Positions 42,993-53,072 of a stretch of 64,000 nucleotides of DNA are shown one piece after another. Position 1 is the stretch's first letter, and every line of letters starts with the position of its first letter. The notes beneath the pieces are model-generated. The model worked only from the letters and a program-made list of their open reading frames with translations, did no database searches and was not told the DNA's origin. This DNA is from an uncultured Paraprevotella sp. (GTDB taxonomy: Bacteria > Bacteroidota > Bacteroidia > Bacteroidales > Bacteroidaceae). Made by a program: the position numbers and the translations under genes. Where the stretch lies: contig CAMWUI010000003.1 in assembly GCA_947177395.1 (NCBI GenBank), positions 42,818 to 106,817 of the forward strand, read 5' to 3'.

Positions 42993-44285
42993 TCACTTTG
43001 CAATCAGCAAAAAATAGTTTTTCTTTCCACGCTGTACCAATAGGTATTTGCTGTCCAACAAATCCTGCTCCGTTACAAGCCGGTCATATTCAAGCAGTTT
43101 TTCTTTGTTCAGCGACACACCCCCTCCTTGGGTAAGTTTGCGCATCTCACCCTTGCTGGCAAAGCATGGAACCAATTCCGCGAACAAGTCCACTGCTTTC
43201 ACACCTTTTTCCAATGCCTCACGGCTTACCTCATAATGAGGTACACCGGCAAAAACATCCAGCAACGTTCTTTCATCCAATTTTGCCAGGCTTTCACGAG
43301 TTGCCTTGCCGAAGAGAATATTGCTGGCTTCTACAGCCATATTATAGTCTTCCTCGCCGTGTACCATGATGGTCACTTCACGTGCCAGTTTCTTCTGCAG
43401 TACACGCAAACCCGGATCCTGCCTATGTTCGGCCACAACAGCTTCTACTTCCTTCTTTGTAAGCGAAGTGAATATCTTGATATAACGCTCAGCATCATCA
43501 TCCGCCACATTCAACCAGAACTGATAAAAAGCATAAGGAGTCGTATAATTGCGATCCAGCCAAATATTTCCCTGCTCCGTCTTACCAAACTTCTTTCCGT
43601 CGGACTTGGTAATCAGCGGACAAGTTAATGCATATACTTCTCCTCCGTTTGTACGACGAATCAACTCCGCGCCTGTCGTGATATTCCCCCACTGATCACT
43701 ACCTCCCATCTGGAGTTTACAGTTCTTATGCTGGTTCAGGTACAGAAAGTCATACCCCTGAAGCAACTGATAAGTAAATTCGGTAAAAGACAGACCGTCA
43801 CGCGCTTCTCCATTCAGACGCTTCTGCACACTGTCCTTAGCCATCATATAGTTCACCGTGATATGCTTGCCGACCTCCCGTGCAAAATCCAGAAACGTAA
43901 AATCTTTCATCCAATCATAATTGTTCACCAACTCTGCACGGTTCGGGGCATCACTTTCAAAATCAAGAAAACGAGCCAATTGCTTTTTGATACAAGCTAC
44001 ATTATGCCGCAATGTCTCTTCGCTCAACAAATTCCGCTCCTGACTTTTACCCGAAGGATCACCGATCATACCGGTAGCTCCGCCAACCAATGCCAACGGC
44101 TTATGGCCGCACCGCTGAAAATGACGCAACATCATGACACCGCACAAATGACCGATATGGAGCGAATCCGCTGTAGGATCTATACCCAAATAAGCCGTAA
44201 CTTGCTCTTTGGCGAGCAATTCTTCCGTTCCGGGCATCATGGTATGCACCATTCCCCGCCATGTAAGTTCTTCTACAAAATTCAT
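42993..44285 (-). CDS. tyrS: Tyrosyl-tRNA synthetase
   Basis: A 430-residue class I synthetase. The HIGH motif is HIGH at 43-46 in SLHIGHLCG, the KMSKS equivalent is KFGKT (about 230), and the C-terminal S4-like domain closes the protein. Full length. It is transcribed from its own -7 box at 44317-44324 and precedes the tRNA-Gln pair. Confidence 0.97.
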   Translation of the reverse strand: MNFVEELTWRGMVHTMMPGTEELLAKEQVTAYLGIDPTADSLHIGHLCGVMMLRHFQRCGHKPLALVGGATGMIGDPSGKSQERNLLSEETLRHNVACIKKQLARFLDFESDAPNRAELVNNYDWMKDFTFLDFAREVGKHITVNYMMAKDSVQKRLNGEARDGLSFTEFTYQLLQGYDFLYLNQHKNCKLQMGGSDQWGNITTGAELIRRTNGGEVYALTCPLITKSDGKKFGKTEQGNIWLDRNYTTPYAFYQFWLNVADDDAERYIKIFTSLTKKEVEAVVAEHRQDPGLRVLQKKLAREVTIMVHGEEDYNMAVEASNILFGKATRESLAKLDERTLLDVFAGVPHYEVSREALEKGVKAVDLFAELVPCFASKGEMRKLTQGGGVSLNKEKLLEYDRLVTEQDLLDSKYLLVQRGKKNYFLLIAK

Positions 44286-44316
44286 CGAATGAGTTTATAT
44301 TATATTTCTTCTGCCG

Positions 44317-44324
44317 CAAAAGTA
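44317..44324 (-). promoter_or_regulatory. -7 box TACTTTTG for tyrS
   Basis: TACTTTTG on the minus strand, 32 nt upstream of the tyrS start, in the 71-nt gap after tatD. Confidence 0.6.
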
Positions 44325-44356
44325 CGACCTTTCACGCAAACAAGCAAAAAAATCTC

Positions 44357-45037
44357 TTATAATTGCAAGAGACCGGACACTGTTCTTCTTTCCGGCAACC
44401 TGCCTTCCAACAGCCGAAGAAAATTATCCGACTGGCAACCTGCAAGTTCCTCCAATGAAATTCCTTTGAATTCTGCTACAGACCGATATAAATCCGGCAA
44501 AGACACATCCCCGTCATCCGTCTCAAGGAAGAAAGAATCCAAAGGACAATCCTGCAAAGCCTGAGAAACAAAACGAGAACCAAAACTTACTATGATTCCG
44601 CTTCGCAGCAACTGTCCCAGTTGCCGCGCTCCTCCCCTATACCCATGCCAGACCCATCGCTGACAAGGCCGCATACGCCGACGTACCTCTAACAACAAAT
44701 CCAGAGCACGCACGCAATGAACTACAAGCGGCATCGACTTCTGCTCAGAAAGAAGAACATGAGACTCAAAAACCGCCATCTGCAAATCCATAGGCACCGT
44801 ACAGCAACGATCCAGACCACATTCTCCCACAGCCACCACTCCAGCATGGGTCACAGCCTCCGCCACAGCATCCATATCCTCCCGCCATCTTTCGGACACA
44901 TGCCATGGATGAAGTCCTACGGAATAATAAGTAACTCCTTTCCCGTCCTCCGGGAAATCCAATGGAGGCATCCGGTTACAAACAGCTATCTCCCCGAACA
45001 CCGCCATCCTATGCGTATGAAAATTCAACAGATTCAT
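44357..45037 (-). CDS. TatD-family metal-dependent hydrolase
   Basis: A 226-residue TIM-barrel hydrolase from the ATG at 45037 (MNLLNFHTH), 4 nt after the yidD stop. Metal-binding HTH near the N-terminus, GLHPWH (about 41-46), GECGLD (about 72-77), VVHCVRA, and the late ETDDGD. TatD proteins are deoxyribonucleases or phosphodiesterases. It is slightly shorter than the usual 255 residues. Confidence 0.85.
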   Translation of the reverse strand: MNLLNFHTHRMAVFGEIAVCNRMPPLDFPEDGKGVTYYSVGLHPWHVSERWREDMDAVAEAVTHAGVVAVGECGLDRCCTVPMDLQMAVFESHVLLSEQKSMPLVVHCVRALDLLLEVRRRMRPCQRWVWHGYRGGARQLGQLLRSGIIVSFGSRFVSQALQDCPLDSFFLETDDGDVSLPDLYRSVAEFKGISLEELAGCQSDNFLRLLEGRLPERRTVSGLLQL

Positions 45038-45041
45038 TCTA

Positions 45042-45284
45042 TTAAGGTACAGGATCATATCCGCTTCCGCCCCACGGATGGCAACGCAAAACACGTCGTA
45101 TAGTCAGATACATCCCTTTAAAAGGACCATGTTTGCGCAAAGCCTCAACCGCATAAAGGGAACAGGTCGGTGTAAAACGACAAGAGGGGGGAGTAAAAGG
45201 AGACACACAATGCCGATAAAACCAGATAGGAACCAGTAAAAGTTCTACCAGCAGAGAACAAATAAAAAAATACAAACGCCTCAT
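45042..45284 (-). CDS. yidD: Membrane protein insertion efficiency factor YidD
   Basis: An 80-residue protein with the family's [20 protein letters not shown] core, [10 protein letters not shown], and the [12 protein letters not shown] end. It assists membrane insertion with YidC. Its ATG overlaps the rnpA stop by 4 nt, the classical rnpA-yidD coupling. Confidence 0.95.
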   Translation of the reverse strand: MRRLYFFICSLLVELLLVPIWFYRHCVSPFTPPSCRFTPTCSLYAVEALRKHGPFKGMYLTIRRVLRCHPWGGSGYDPVP

Positions 45285-45724
45285 TCCACATTCCTTTGAG
45301 GCGAATCAGATACTTCCGCCAGACGATGAAGCAGGTTACGCACCTTGCTCTCGACCAAAGAGGAAGAACATAATTCGTCGGAAAGCCAAAGAAAAGCCAT
45401 CATCAACCCGGCACGACTCCCGTCGGCCAAGGCATTCTTTAAAATATGCTTATTCGCGCGATACGCCTCTCGAATCTGACGTTTCACGCGATTGCGGCAT
45501 ACAGCCCGCTTGAAACGGCGCTTCGACACCGAAATCAACACACTCACATTTCCTGCTTCCGCGTCCGGCAGAGTACGATAGACCACACGCAAGGGGTAGG
45601 CCGAGAAAGAACGCCCTGCTCCCGAAAACAAAGCATCCGTCAAACGCCGGCTGCACAAACGCTCGTTCTTTCGAAATGTATATCGTACGGTTTTATCCTC
45701 CACAATCGCCCTGCCTCTATTCAT
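45281..45724 (-). CDS. rnpA: Ribonuclease P protein component
   Basis: A basic protein, 147 residues from the ATG at 45724. It binds RNase P RNA to mature tRNA 5' ends. Seen: the [11 protein letters not shown] helix and the RNR signature region [23 protein letters not shown] (about 78-100, RNR-like CRNRVKR). An upstream ATG at 45799 would add 25 residues and is less family-like. It is coupled to yidD and follows hemD. Confidence 0.9.
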   Translation of the reverse strand: MNRGRAIVEDKTVRYTFRKNERLCSRRLTDALFSGAGRSFSAYPLRVVYRTLPDAEAGNVSVLISVSKRRFKRAVCRNRVKRQIREAYRANKHILKNALADGSRAGLMMAFLWLSDELCSSSLVESKVRNLLHRLAEVSDSPQRNVE

Positions 45725-45805
45725 CATCTTCTGGCACATCTCTATAAACAAAAACAGGTTTCCCCTCGGCATTCTCAGGGCAACCTGTCTTATATACATA
45801 GCCTT

Positions 45806-46549
45806 TTATCCGTTCGACTTGGCTATAAAGTCACTCAATGCCGCCGTAATGGAAGGATATTGAGGCGAGGGAGCTTCCATATCCAACCGCAATCCAGCGT
45901 CTTTGACAGCCTTTGCCGTAGCCGACCCGAAACATCCGATAGCAATATCCTTCTGACTGAAATCAGGAAAATTCTTCAGAAGTGACTGAATACCTGAGGG
46001 ACTGAAGAAAATCAGCATATCATAGTCAAAAGGCTCATCCTCTGTAAAGTCATTACTTACAGTCCTGTACATGACACCTTCCGTATGCTGCAGTTTCTTT
46101 GCATCCAGCAGATCACGTATCTCATCGTTATGAACATCCGACAAAGGAACAAAATACTTCTCCGTTTTATGTTTCACCATCGTCGGTACCAGATCATCCA
46201 TCTTGCCCGTAGCCCCATAGAAAACTTTTCGTTTACGATACTGAACATATTTCTGGATATAAAGAGCGATGGCCTCCGTCACACAGAAATACTTCATGTC
46301 TTCCGGTATCACAACGCGCATCTCCCGACACAACTGAAAAAAGAAATCAATCGCATGCCGCGATGTGAAAACAATCGCCGTATGATCCAAAATGGAAATC
46401 TTCTGCTGGCGAAAATCCTTAGGAGACAAACACTCTACCTTGATAAAAGGACGAAATACAAGCTCAACACCATATTTGGCCGCAATTTCATAATAAGGTG
46501 ACTTCTCGGAGGAGGGCTTCGGCTGCGATATGAGAATCTTCTTTATCAT
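45806..46549 (-). CDS. hemD: Uroporphyrinogen-III synthase
   Basis: A 247-residue HemD-like protein, two alpha/beta lobes: VFTSRHAIDFFF (about 60-71) and the late FFSPSGIQSLLKNF, GCFGSATAKAV, typical of the family. It closes hydroxymethylbilane into uroporphyrinogen III. In Bacteroides, which mostly need exogenous haem, the role could be partial or serve corrinoid-type pathways (inference). It stands 7 nt after the DUF4271 gene. Confidence 0.85.
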   Translation of the reverse strand: MIKKILISQPKPSSEKSPYYEIAAKYGVELVFRPFIKVECLSPKDFRQQKISILDHTAIVFTSRHAIDFFFQLCREMRVVIPEDMKYFCVTEAIALYIQKYVQYRKRKVFYGATGKMDDLVPTMVKHKTEKYFVPLSDVHNDEIRDLLDAKKLQHTEGVMYRTVSNDFTEDEPFDYDMLIFFSPSGIQSLLKNFPDFSQKDIAIGCFGSATAKAVKDAGLRLDMEAPSPQYPSITAALSDFIAKSNG

Positions 46550-46556
46550 GCTTACG

Positions 46557-47369
46557 TTAAATTTTTGTTAGGATAATTTCATTCACATACGCCAATATCC
46601 GTACAAATACACATATTGGCACAATTTCCAAGGCGCAAAAGTACACAAATAAATGCAATAAGCCATGAAAATCCCGAAAAAAGATAGCAAAGCTTTTGTA
46701 AAATAATAAAATTCGCATCAAGATATGCAATATCACAAATCCCCAAACGACATTTTGAACCGAAAGCGCATAAAAAACAGTTGAGAAAGCAAGAGGATAT
46801 AAAACAACGCCCTCCATCGATACAACAAACAAATAGGCATTCTTCCATTCCTCATGTTTCCATTTGTCATAGAAAATCCCATTCACGAAAGAGTACGCCA
46901 AAAGTTTGAAACATTGGAATAACAAGGATATTGCAATATTTATCCCCAACAGCAGAACAGGAACAGAAACCGAAAACAAAGCACCGGAACAATAACTATA
47001 AAGAAGTCCGTACAGACAGGCTGACTGTATGGTCAAAAAGAAAAGACAACGCACGTCCCGGCCTGTCTTCACTGACGGGCTGGAATCATGTGTACGGGAG
47101 ATATTAAAAAAACCTTTAAACAAACGAAGAAAAAAAGACTTTCCACTCGCTCCGACGACACATATACCCAGAAGACAAACAAGCAACAGCAAAACCACTC
47201 CATCGTCACGCTGCGGGTCATAGGCAAGGGATTCCCCCCATACTCCCAAACGGTCATCTTCCAACTCCGAACACAAAGACACGGAATCTCTGTCGAAGAG
47301 AGCACCGACCGACATCGTATCCTGCTCACCGACAGGCCAAAGGGCCATTCCCGAATCTACCTGTTTCAT
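46557..47369 (-). CDS. DUF4271 membrane protein
   Basis: A 270-residue protein from the ATG at 47369 (MKQVDSG), which overlaps the LOG stop as ATGA. About six transmembrane segments lie in the C-terminal 210 residues after a soluble start. The position between LOG and hemD is typical of DUF4271 in Bacteroidales. Function unknown. Confidence 0.82.
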   Translation of the reverse strand: MKQVDSGMALWPVGEQDTMSVGALFDRDSVSLCSELEDDRLGVWGESLAYDPQRDDGVVLLLLVCLLGICVVGASGKSFFLRLFKGFFNISRTHDSSPSVKTGRDVRCLFFLTIQSACLYGLLYSYCSGALFSVSVPVLLLGINIAISLLFQCFKLLAYSFVNGIFYDKWKHEEWKNAYLFVVSMEGVVLYPLAFSTVFYALSVQNVVWGFVILHILMRILLFYKSFAIFFRDFHGLLHLFVYFCALEIVPICVFVRILAYVNEIILTKI

Positions 47370-47953
47370 ATCGCTGCAAATTTGCGGACGTTCTCGTCCC
47401 ACAAAGGTGTCTCAAACAACAGACGGAGTGCCTCCTCCGGTGTCTGCGCCACCTGCCAAATTCCCGCATGCTCCGGGCGCATAAACCGCTCGTCCACCGC
47501 CTGACGCAACTGCTCCAGCAGATGGTGATAAAAGTCCGACGTGTTCAGAATGACGATGGGATGGGGATAAAGCCCCAGTTGCTTCCAGGTGATAACCTCC
47601 AGCAGTTCTTCCATCGTACCGCATCCGCCCGGCAAGGCAATGGCCCCGTCGGCCAGTCTCATCATCGTCTGTTTCCGGACATGCATGTCCGGCGTCTCTA
47701 TTAGTTCGGTAAGCCCCGTATGATGCCATCCCTGCTCTATCATAAAACGAGGTATCACTCCCGTCACCCGACCACCGACCTCCAGACATGCATCCGAACA
47801 TTCCTTCATCAGCCCCAGGCAACCGGCTCCGTTTACCAGACGAATATCCCGTTCGGCCAGCAAACGTCCTAAATCGCGGGCGACGTTCACATATTCATCC
47901 GCCACCCGGGTACTTGAGGCACAATAAATGCAGACCGTACGGATGTCATTCAT
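47366..47953 (-). CDS. LOG-family nucleotide phosphoribohydrolase (TIGR00730)
   Basis: A 195-residue Rossmann-fold protein with the LOG signature PGGCGTMEELLEVITWKQLG (about 106-125) and GAGCLGLMKECSDA at the N-terminus. LOG enzymes release the base from nucleoside 5'-monophosphates. It shares a TGATG junction with metK. Confidence 0.93.
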   Translation of the reverse strand: MNDIRTVCIYCASSTRVADEYVNVARDLGRLLAERDIRLVNGAGCLGLMKECSDACLEVGGRVTGVIPRFMIEQGWHHTGLTELIETPDMHVRKQTMMRLADGAIALPGGCGTMEELLEVITWKQLGLYPHPIVILNTSDFYHHLLEQLRQAVDERFMRPEHAGIWQVAQTPEEALRLLFETPLWDENVRKFAAI

Positions 47954-49236
47954 CAGAGTCCGAATTCTTTTTTGATTTTATCCACATAATCCAGCTTCTC
48001 CCAGGTGAAGAGCTCCACTTTCAGGCTGCGGGGAGGCATGTAACGGCTATGAAACGTCTTCACCACTTCACGCGGTTCACGTCCCATATGACCATAAGCA
48101 GCCGTTTCTTCATAAATGGGATTGCGGAGCTTCAGCCGCTCTTCTATGGCTTTCGGCCGCATGTCGAACAACCGGCCGATAACGCGCGCTATCTCTCCGT
48201 CACTCACCTGAACACGACTCCGTCCATACGTATTCACATATATATTAATAGGTTCCGCCACCCCTATCGCATAACTTACCTGCACCAGCATCTCGTCGGC
48301 AACTCCGGCGGCCACCATGTTTTTGGCTATGTGGCGGGCCGCATACGCAGCCGAGCGGTCGACCTTCGAAGGATCTTTCCCCGAGAATGCTCCACCGCCA
48401 TGGGCTCCCTTACCGCCATAAGTGTCCACAATGATTTTACGCCCGGTCAGTCCCGTATCCCCGTGAGGACCGCCGATAACAAACTTACCCGTAGGGTTCA
48501 CATGATAGGTGATATGATCGTCAAACAGTTTCAACACATCGGGATTGTGGATTCCTTCAATCACGCGGGGCATAAGCACATGCTGGACATCCTTGCGGAT
48601 GATATCGAGCATCTGCATATCGGCTTTAACTTGATCTCCGTCGTGCGCCTTGATAAAATCATCATGCTGGGTAGATACAACAATAGTATCCACACGCACG
48701 GGACACCCGTTGTCATCATATTCTATCGTCACCTGGCTCTTCGCATCGGGCCGCAGATAAGTCATCTTCTGCCCTTCCCGTCGGATTTCGGCCAGCGTCC
48801 GCAGTATTCTGTGCGACAAATCCAAAGACAGGGGCATGTAGTTCTCCGTCTCGTTCGTGGCATACCCGAACATCATGCCCTGGTCGCCGGCTCCCTGGTT
48901 CATCGGATCCATACGCTCCACACCGCGGTTGATATCGGCACTCTGTTCATGGATGGCCGAGAGCACACCACAACTTTCCGCCTCAAACTTATACTCTGCT
49001 TTCGTATATCCGATGCGGCGGATCGTACGACGTGCGATTTCCTGCAGGTCTACATAAGCCGCGGATTTCACTTCCCCGGACACAATCACCTGTCCGGTGG
49101 TAACCATCGTTTCACACGCTACTTTCGAATCCTTATCAAAAGCCAGCAATTCGTCCAGCACAGCATCCGAAATCTGATCGGCCACTTTGTCCGGATGTCC
49201 CTCGGAAACTGATTCACTTGTAAACAAATAACCCAT
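47953..49236 (-). CDS. metK: S-adenosylmethionine synthetase
   Basis: A 427-residue enzyme that makes SAM from methionine and ATP. Seen: [14 protein letters not shown] at 9-22, [12 protein letters not shown] (about 115-126), and [18 protein letters not shown] (about 275-292). Full length. Its leader of about 135 nt contains a SAM-II-like aptamer, so its own product should turn it down; it heads a seven-gene overlapping operon ending at tatD. Confidence 0.97.
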   Translation of the reverse strand: MGYLFTSESVSEGHPDKVADQISDAVLDELLAFDKDSKVACETMVTTGQVIVSGEVKSAAYVDLQEIARRTIRRIGYTKAEYKFEAESCGVLSAIHEQSADINRGVERMDPMNQGAGDQGMMFGYATNETENYMPLSLDLSHRILRTLAEIRREGQKMTYLRPDAKSQVTIEYDDNGCPVRVDTIVVSTQHDDFIKAHDGDQVKADMQMLDIIRKDVQHVLMPRVIEGIHNPDVLKLFDDHITYHVNPTGKFVIGGPHGDTGLTGRKIIVDTYGGKGAHGGGAFSGKDPSKVDRSAAYAARHIAKNMVAAGVADEMLVQVSYAIGVAEPINIYVNTYGRSRVQVSDGEIARVIGRLFDMRPKAIEERLKLRNPIYEETAAYGHMGREPREVVKTFHSRYMPPRSLKVELFTWEKLDYVDKIKKEFGL

Positions 49237-49317
49237 TTCAGTAATTCTCCTAATAAATGTTCAACAACAAACTAAATGGGGTATCATTGGGAAGATATGC
49301 GTCCAGTACGTGAAGAC

Positions 49318-49372
49318 TGTATTTAGCATTTTTTACCGTGGTTGCAAGCTGCCCAAATCTATCCACATTGAT
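49318..49372 (-). promoter_or_regulatory. SAM-II-like riboswitch in the metK leader
   Basis: On the minus strand the leader reads, in order, stem strand GTGG (49366-49363), GATTTG (49359-49354), GCTTGCAA (49349-49342), stem strand CCAC (49341-49338), then GTAAAA and GCTAAA (49327-49322). This order and these blocks match the conserved core of SAM-II aptamers. A pseudoknot pairing GCA of the loop with TGC before CTAAA is possible. It begins about 10 nt after a -7 box and stands upstream of metK, a natural target. The expression platform (sequestered ribosome site near 49245) is not resolved. Confidence 0.75.
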
Positions 49373-49380
49373 TTCACATG

Positions 49381-49388
49381 CAAAGATA
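49381..49388 (-). promoter_or_regulatory. -7 box TATCTTTG for the metK operon
   Basis: TATCTTTG on the minus strand; transcription would start just before the SAM-II-like aptamer. Confidence 0.65.
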
Positions 49389-49451
49389 ATGAGTTTTTCT
49401 GTCCTGACATCAAAAACTCCTCAAAAAACATACGCAATACAAAAAAAACAG

Positions 49452-49459
49452 TAACTTTG
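49452..49459 (+). promoter_or_regulatory. -7 box TAACTTTG for the GH95 gene
   Basis: TAACTTTG on the plus strand, 112 nt upstream of the ATG at 49572. The leader is AT-rich with no clear structured element. It is divergent from the metK promoter about 65 nt away. Confidence 0.6.
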
Positions 49460-49571
49460 CCCATAGTAGCAATCATAGCGATTCTTTTGTTTTCTTTGTG
49501 CTATGCTGAGATATGGAAGACTTCCCGATTGCTAAAAGTTACACCGAATACAAACCAACAAACAATAAATC

Positions 49572-52010
49572 ATGAACTATTTCAAATCAAGCGGCCGTTT
49601 CAGATGTGTGGCAATCATATCCTGTTGCACCCTTCTCTCCGTCACGGCAAACGCGCAGTCACCTGCAGAAAACCATATGCTGCGGCTTACCTATGACCGC
49701 CCGGCTGAGTTCTTCGAAGAGTCTCTCGTGATAGGCAACGGGCATCTGGGCGCCATCGTGTACGGCGGCACACACAAGGACCGCATATCCCTCAACGACA
49801 TCACCCTCTGGACCGGCGAACCGGACAAACAGGTATTTTCGCCGGATGCCTACAAGGCCATCCCGGATATACGTGCCGCCCTCGACAAGGAAGACTATCG
49901 CACCGCGGACAAGCTACAGCATAAGGTACAGGGACACTACAGCGAGAACTATCAGCCGCTCGGCACCCTCACCATAGACTACCTCGACCGTGACGGAGAT
50001 ATCACCGACTACCGCCGCTGGCTCGACATAAGCGACGCCACCGCAGCCACCACCTACAAAGTAAACGGAAAAACATTCACAAGCGACTACTTCGCCTCCG
50101 CACCGGACTCCGTGATAGTGATACGCCTGAAGACGGCCGACGGAAAAGGCATCCGGGCGATGCTGACACTGAATTCACTGCTCCCGCACACGGCATCGGC
50201 CCACGGCAACGAAATGTCCATGGAAGGATATGCGGCCTACCACTCCCTGCCGTCGTATGTAAACTGGAACGGACATGAATATGACCCGGAGAGGGGCATA
50301 CATTTCAACACCATCGTGCGTGTGGTAGCCGCCGACGGACAGGTGAAGGCATTCCCGACAGGCGAAGTAAAGATAGACGGCAGCAGCGAAGTGACGATAC
50401 TGGTGACCAACGCCACGAGTTTCAACGGTTTCGACAAAGACCCCGTAAAAGAGGGGCGCGACTACAAGCGCATCGCAAGACGCAGGATGGATGCCGCGGG
50501 AACCAAGGCTTTCGCCGCGCTCCGCAACGCGCATACCACCGACTACAGAAAATACTTCGACCGCGTGGAACTGTCTTTGGGCAAAACGGACGCGGACATC
50601 GCCGCCATGACCACCGACAGACAGTTGCGCCAGTACACCGACGACAACCAGCGTAACCCCGGACTCGAAGCCCTGTACTTCCAGTACGGCCGCTATCTTC
50701 TCATCTCCTGTTCACGCACCGCCGGAGTGCCAGCCAACCTGCAGGGGCTCTGGAACGAACAGCTGTTGCCGCCCTGGAGCAGCAACTATACGACTAACAT
50801 CAACGCGGAGGAGAACTACTGGCCGGCGGAAGTGGCCAACCTCACGGAGATGCACATGCCGCTGCTGGGATTCATCAGGAATCTCAGCACCACCGGACAG
50901 GCCACGGCCAAAGCGTATTACGGCGTGGACAAAGGCTGGTGCGTGGCCCACAACAGCGACATGTGGGCCATGTCGTGTCCCGTCGGTCTGCACACCGGGA
51001 GTCCCTCATGGGCCTGCTGGAACATGGGCGGCGCCTGGATGGCAACACACATCTGGGAGCATTACCTTTTTACACAGGACAAGGACTTCCTGCGGGAATA
51101 CTACCCTATCCTCAAAGGCGCAGCGGACTTCTGTATGAACTGGCTTATAGAGAAAAACGGAAACCTGCTCACTTCACCCGGAACCTCGCCGGAAAACATC
51201 TATATCACGCCCGACGGCTATGCCGGCGCAACGGTCTATGGCGGCACGGCCGACCTTGCCATGACGCGCGAATGCATTATCGATGCCCGTGAGGCAGCCC
51301 GCGTACTCCATACGGACAAGGACTTCGTGAAGCAGGCAGACCGCACACTGAAACGCCTGCTGCCCTACCGTGTGGGCAAGAACGGAAACCTGCAGGAGTG
51401 GTACCACGACTGGAACGACCAGGACCCGCAACACCGCCACCAGTCGCATCTGTTCGGCCTTTTCCCCGGCCATCACATCACCACGACGGAAACACCGGCC
51501 TTGGCCGCCGCCTGCTCACGCTCATTAGAGATAAAGGGAGACAACACGACGGGATGGAGCACCGGATGGCGCGTAAACCTGTATGCCCGGTTGCGCGACA
51601 GCAAGAACGCATATCACATCTACCGCAAATTGCTGCGTTACATCAGTCCCGACAACTATAAGGGTCCCGACGCCCGTCGCGGCGGCGGCACATACCCCAA
51701 CCTGCTCGACGCACATTCTCCATTCCAGATAGACGGTAACTTCGGCGGTTGTGCCGGTGTGGCGGAAATGCTGATGCAGTCCACCGCCGAGGCTATCACG
51801 TTGCTGCCGGCCCTGCCCGAGGCCTGGAACGACGGTCGTGTGCGCGGCCTCTGCGCCCGCGGCGGCTTTGTCGTGGACATGGAATGGAGCGCCGGACAGG
51901 TGACTTCACTGCACATCGCATCAAGAAACGGCGGCAAGACTACCGTGCACTTCAACGGACAAAAACACACGGTGGGTCTGAAAGCGGGCGAGAGGAAACG
52001 GATCTTATAA
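49572..52010 (+). CDS. GH95 alpha-L-fucosidase / alpha-L-galactosidase, secreted
   Basis: An 812-residue enzyme with a signal peptide (about 1-29, ending SVTANAQ). The GH95 N-terminal beta-sandwich opens RLTYDRPAEFFEESLVIGNG and carries GTHKDRISLNDITLWTGEP. The (alpha/alpha)6 barrel includes NLQGLWNEQLLPPWSSNYTTNIN (the conserved Asn-containing segment) and the acid/base-type region LLTSPGTSPEN, with DGNFGGCAG near the C-terminus. It removes alpha-1,2-linked fucose (or L-galactose) from host or plant glycans. It stands alone, without SusC/SusD. Confidence 0.93.
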   Translation: MNYFKSSGRFRCVAIISCCTLLSVTANAQSPAENHMLRLTYDRPAEFFEESLVIGNGHLGAIVYGGTHKDRISLNDITLWTGEPDKQVFSPDAYKAIPDIRAALDKEDYRTADKLQHKVQGHYSENYQPLGTLTIDYLDRDGDITDYRRWLDISDATAATTYKVNGKTFTSDYFASAPDSVIVIRLKTADGKGIRAMLTLNSLLPHTASAHGNEMSMEGYAAYHSLPSYVNWNGHEYDPERGIHFNTIVRVVAADGQVKAFPTGEVKIDGSSEVTILVTNATSFNGFDKDPVKEGRDYKRIARRRMDAAGTKAFAALRNAHTTDYRKYFDRVELSLGKTDADIAAMTTDRQLRQYTDDNQRNPGLEALYFQYGRYLLISCSRTAGVPANLQGLWNEQLLPPWSSNYTTNINAEENYWPAEVANLTEMHMPLLGFIRNLSTTGQATAKAYYGVDKGWCVAHNSDMWAMSCPVGLHTGSPSWACWNMGGAWMATHIWEHYLFTQDKDFLREYYPILKGAADFCMNWLIEKNGNLLTSPGTSPENIYITPDGYAGATVYGGTADLAMTRECIIDAREAARVLHTDKDFVKQADRTLKRLLPYRVGKNGNLQEWYHDWNDQDPQHRHQSHLFGLFPGHHITTTETPALAAACSRSLEIKGDNTTGWSTGWRVNLYARLRDSKNAYHIYRKLLRYISPDNYKGPDARRGGGTYPNLLDAHSPFQIDGNFGGCAGVAEMLMQSTAEAITLLPALPEAWNDGRVRGLCARGGFVVDMEWSAGQVTSLHIASRNGGKTTVHFNGQKHTVGLKAGERKRIL

Positions 52011-52059
52011 TCCCATGTGCCACCCGGCGAACAAGGGAGAATAATAAAGAACAAAAACC

Positions 52060-52095
52060 GCGTCGTGATAGAGATTTACTTCACAGATACGACGC
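52060..52095. terminator. Hairpin after GH95, possible terminator
   Basis: GCGTCGT (52060-52066) and ACGACGC (52089-52095) with a 22-nt loop; no T-run follows, so it is weaker than the next hairpin. Confidence 0.35.
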
Positions 52096-52107
52096 AGTTC
52101 TAATAAA

Positions 52108-52151
52108 AAGAGTGTACCGTCATTCACACATGGCAATTGCGGTACACTCTT
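52108..52151. terminator. Bidirectional terminator between GH95 and the 120-residue protein gene
   Basis: AAGAGTGTACCG (52108-52119) and CGGTACACTCTT (52140-52151) form a perfect 12-bp stem with A-rich and T-rich flanks on both sides, between convergent genes. Confidence 0.8.
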
Positions 52152-52157
52152 TCTTTA

Positions 52158-52520
52158 TCAAGACTTGCCGCAACGCCCGTTAAGATACAGGGACACGGCC
52201 GCCATAGAAACAAGCCCGATGGCAAGATATACTCCCGCATAGGCCAGAAACCACGGTTCTTCGGTAGTAAAGAACACCCATACACCGGCCAGGAACATGG
52301 CCGCAGATAATACCGGAAGACTCCACAGCCTCTTTACGCATTTACCCGCAACGCTCCCTATTTTTATAGAATAAAACGGATTTATCACAAGAAAGAGCAG
52401 CATACAGCATGCCATCCCCGCACACTCCGACACACAACGAGCCACGACAAACGGCAGGACAAACATAACCACGACAGTGATGCCCAACCATTTTATTCTT
52501 ATCCGGGACATATCATTCAT
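52158..52520 (-). CDS. Small membrane protein, 120 residues
   Basis: Four hydrophobic segments with polar loops and a Cys-rich first half (VARCVSECAGMACCML). No known motif. It resembles small uncharacterised membrane proteins of Bacteroides. It follows folK by about 40 nt and ends at the bidirectional terminator. Confidence 0.7.
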   Translation of the reverse strand: MNDMSRIRIKWLGITVVVMFVLPFVVARCVSECAGMACCMLLFLVINPFYSIKIGSVAGKCVKRLWSLPVLSAAMFLAGVWVFFTTEEPWFLAYAGVYLAIGLVSMAAVSLYLNGRCGKS

Positions 52521-52559
52521 AAAAAATGTATTTATTAATTAGGGAACAAAGCTAATCCG

Positions 52560-53072
52560 TCACGCCTTGTGCTGTAATGCCTGCAACAACTCCTCCAGAG
52601 AACAATGCCATACGGGATGCTCCACGTCGGGAGCTATTTCCGCCAGCGGCTGCATCACAAACAGGCGTTCGTGCATCAGAGGATGAGGCAAGGACAAATG
52701 AACCGGCGTTTCTTTCCCGGGCAACACGAAATCTGCCTCCAACACCAAATCATCATAAAGCAACAGGTCTATGTCCATCGGACGGTCCGCATACCCGCCC
52801 GATATGCTTTTGCGGGTCCGTCCCAATTCACGCTCAATCTGTTGCGTGACCGCCAGTACTTCACCGGGAGGAAGGCATGTACGCACTTTCACGACAGCAT
52901 TCAGAAACGAATGCGGCGAGACAAAGCCCCAAGGCTCGGTCTCATAAAAAGCGGACCGGCACACTACCGTGCCGACCCGCTCCTGTAACAAATCCACGGC
53001 CTGAAGCATCAGGGTCTCTCTGTCCCCCTCGTTGCTGCCCAGTCCCAGATAAACTATACTACCATTATTCAT
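52560..53072 (-). CDS. folK: HPPK (6-hydroxymethyl-7,8-dihydropterin pyrophosphokinase)
   Basis: A 170-residue enzyme from the ATG at 53072, which shares a TGATG junction with queA. It pyrophosphorylates the pterin precursor in folate synthesis. Seen: YLGLGSNEGDRE (about 7-18), FYETEPWGF and the HPPK signature GGYADRPMDIDLLLYDD (about 91-107). Confidence 0.94.
   Translation of the reverse strand: MNNGSIVYLGLGSNEGDRETLMLQAVDLLQERVGTVVCRSAFYETEPWGFVSPHSFLNAVVKVRTCLPPGEVLAVTQQIERELGRTRKSISGGYADRPMDIDLLLYDDLVLEADFVLPGKETPVHLSLPHPLMHERLFVMQPLAEIAPDVEHPVWHCSLEELLQALQHKA

Noticed and set aside
47788..49212. Rightward frame of 474 codons
   Set aside because: It is the mirror of metK and the LOG gene; no motif and unusual composition.
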